From: Sphingomonas sp. CCH10-B3
GTDB lineage: Bacteria > Pseudomonadota > Alphaproteobacteria > Sphingomonadales > Sphingomonadaceae
DNA: 64,000 bases
Reading direction: 5' to 3'
NCBI RefSeq assembly: GCF_001556185.1
Contig: NZ_LSIJ01000009.1
Span: 73,137 to 137,136, forward strand
Each line of letters opens with the position of its first letter. Position 1 is the stretch's first letter. Both the position numbers and the translations under genes were made by a program. This document shows positions 63,053 through 64,000 of the stretch, in pieces. The notes beneath the pieces are model-generated. The model ran no database searches and had not been told where the DNA came from. It saw only the letters and a list, made by a program, of their open reading frames with translations.

Positions 63053-64000
63053 GTGAGCATCGTTACGGGGCTGGTGACAGGGCTGGACGGCGTGGCGCGC
63101 GAAGCGATGCTGTTCGCGGGCGTCGGCTTCCTGATCGGCGGGATCGATGATCTGGTGGTCGATCTGCTCTATTTCGTCCGGCGCGGCTGGCGGCGCGAGC
63201 GCGCGACGGCGGATCATGTCGGCGCCAGCGACGCGCAGAGCCGCCGGATCGCGGTCTTCGTGCCTGCCTGGGACGAAGCCGGCGTGATTGGCGCGATGCT
63301 GACGGCGGCGCTCGACCGGATCGATCACCCCGATTACCAGATTTACGTCGGCACTTATCCCAATGACCGTGCCACGATCGACGCGGTCGCCGCGATCGCC
63401 GAGCGCGACGCGCGGGTGCGGCTGGTGATCGGCACGCGACCGGGGCCGACCACCAAGGCCGATTGCCTCAACACGCTTTGGCACGCGCTGGCCCGCGACG
63501 AGAGCGCGGGGCCGCGCGCGGCCTTTGTGGTGCTGCACGATGCCGAGGATGTCGTCCACCCGCACGAATTGCGTGTCTTCGACCGGCTGATCGGCGCCTA
63601 TGCCGCCGTGCAATTGCCGGTGCGGCCGCTGGTCGATCGCGACGCGCCATTGGTTTCGGGCCATTATGCCGATGAATTCGCGGAAGCGCACGCGAAGCAA
63701 TTGGTCGTGCGCGCGGGGCTGGGCGCGGCGCTGCCACTGGCGGGCGTCGGCTGCGCGATCGAACGGTCGATGCTCGATGCGATCGCCGAAGCGCGCGGCG
63801 GCGACCCGTTCGATGCCGCCAGCCTGACCGAGGATTATGAGCTCGGCCTCGCGATTGCCGCGCGTGGCGGTCGCGGCGTGCTCGCGCGGGTGCGCAGCGA
63901 TGACGGCACGCTGGTTGCGGTGCGCGCCTATTTCCCCGCGACGCTGACGGCGGCGGTGCGGCAGAAGGCGCGGTGGATGACGGGCATTGCGCTGGCGGGG
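63053..64000 (+). CDS. NfrB-like glycosyltransferase family 2 protein (5' part)
   Basis: The frame is open to the end of the window; 316 residues are visible. The N-terminus has a hydrophobic segment (AMLFAGVGFLIGGIDDLVVDLLYF), then a GT2 domain with IAVFVPAWDEAGVIGAML, FVVLHDAEDVVHPHEL (DxD-like), LTEDYELGLAIAARG and QKARWMTGIALAG (QxxRW). This resembles NfrB, the inner-membrane glycosyltransferase of a surface polysaccharide used by phage N4. I use the GTG at 63053. The remaining domains lie outside the window. Confidence 0.82.
   Translation, partial: MSIVTGLVTGLDGVAREAMLFAGVGFLIGGIDDLVVDLLYFVRRGWRRERATADHVGASDAQSRRIAVFVPAWDEAGVIGAMLTAALDRIDHPDYQIYVGTYPNDRATIDAVAAIAERDARVRLVIGTRPGPTTKADCLNTLWHALARDESAGPRAAFVVLHDAEDVVHPHELRVFDRLIGAYAAVQLPVRPLVDRDAPLVSGHYADEFAEAHAKQLVVRAGLGAALPLAGVGCAIERSMLDAIAEARGGDPFDAASLTEDYELGLAIAARGGRGVLARVRSDDGTLVAVRAYFPATLTAAVRQKARWMTGIALAG

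Noticed and set aside
1..64000. CRISPR arrays, prophage genes, insertion sequences or rRNA operons
   Set aside because: No spaced short repeats, phage structural genes, transposase frames or rRNA signatures were seen on either strand.

Overview
The window is a stretch of a GC-rich alphaproteobacterial chromosome, most likely from the Sphingomonadaceae (Sphingomonas or a close relative). Reasons: class I lysyl-tRNA synthetase, a COQ9 homologue, an hpf-ptsN pair, DUF1491, an MmcB repair protein under an alphaproteobacterial-type LexA box, a CrtZ carotenoid hydroxylase, and Cbp3 and DUF177 proteins. This is a judgement from gene content, not from a database search. Genes are dense, often in strings with 4-bp ATGA/GTGA overlaps, and several convergent pairs overlap at their stop codons. 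I see no insertion sequence, prophage, rRNA or CRISPR array. One tRNA gene, tRNA-Leu(GAG), is present.

Layout. 1-5.5 kb: end of hpf, ptsN, a hotdog thioesterase, DUF1491, a SleB-type wall hydrolase, LexA-box/mmcB, an ankyrin protein, and a SCO1-YcgN-metalloprotease operon. 5.5-11 kb: a class A PBP, msrB, a DUF1348 protein, tRNA-Leu, a MATE exporter and a zinc-ribbon membrane protein. 11-17 kb: ftsE-ftsX-YdcF-plsC, then hisC divergent from metX-metW. 17-24.5 kb: feoA-feoB-ssb, a DMT transporter with COQ9, an ene-reductase, a cupin, and a cytochrome P450 behind a strong palindromic operator. 24.5-28.4 kb: a riboflavin operon ribD-ribE-HTH/ribB-CYTH-ribH. 28.4-35 kb: a TonB-like protein, prs, TauE, crtZ, sucC and etfBA.

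35.3-40.5 kb is accessory: an arsenic cluster arsR, arsC (phosphatase type), arsC (glutaredoxin type), aquaporin, arsH, a second arsR, arsI, and a transglutaminase-like gene. It has no recognisable ArsB/Acr3 pump in view. The logic would be arsenate reduction in the cytoplasm, arsenite exit through the aquaporin, and oxidation or cleavage of organoarsenicals by ArsH and ArsI. It sits between the etfA terminator and a 627-bp gene-free stretch with a large inverted repeat.

41-64 kb returns to housekeeping genes: a membrane dipeptidase, a deacetylase-nhaA pair, DUF389, lysS, a JmjC-like cupin, a DinG-like helicase with a SixA-like phosphatase, DUF177-Cbp3, BamE, RcnB-like, the alpha-2-macroglobulin/pbpC pair, and a glycosyltransferase cut by the right edge.

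The most interesting points are the rib operon (an HTH domain fused to RibB with a degenerate RibA domain, half-sites just upstream of its start, and an embedded CYTH gene), the transglutaminase-like gene in the arsenic cluster, the orphan operator before the P450 gene, and two LexA-type sites. I did not find a clearly undescribed multi-gene system.
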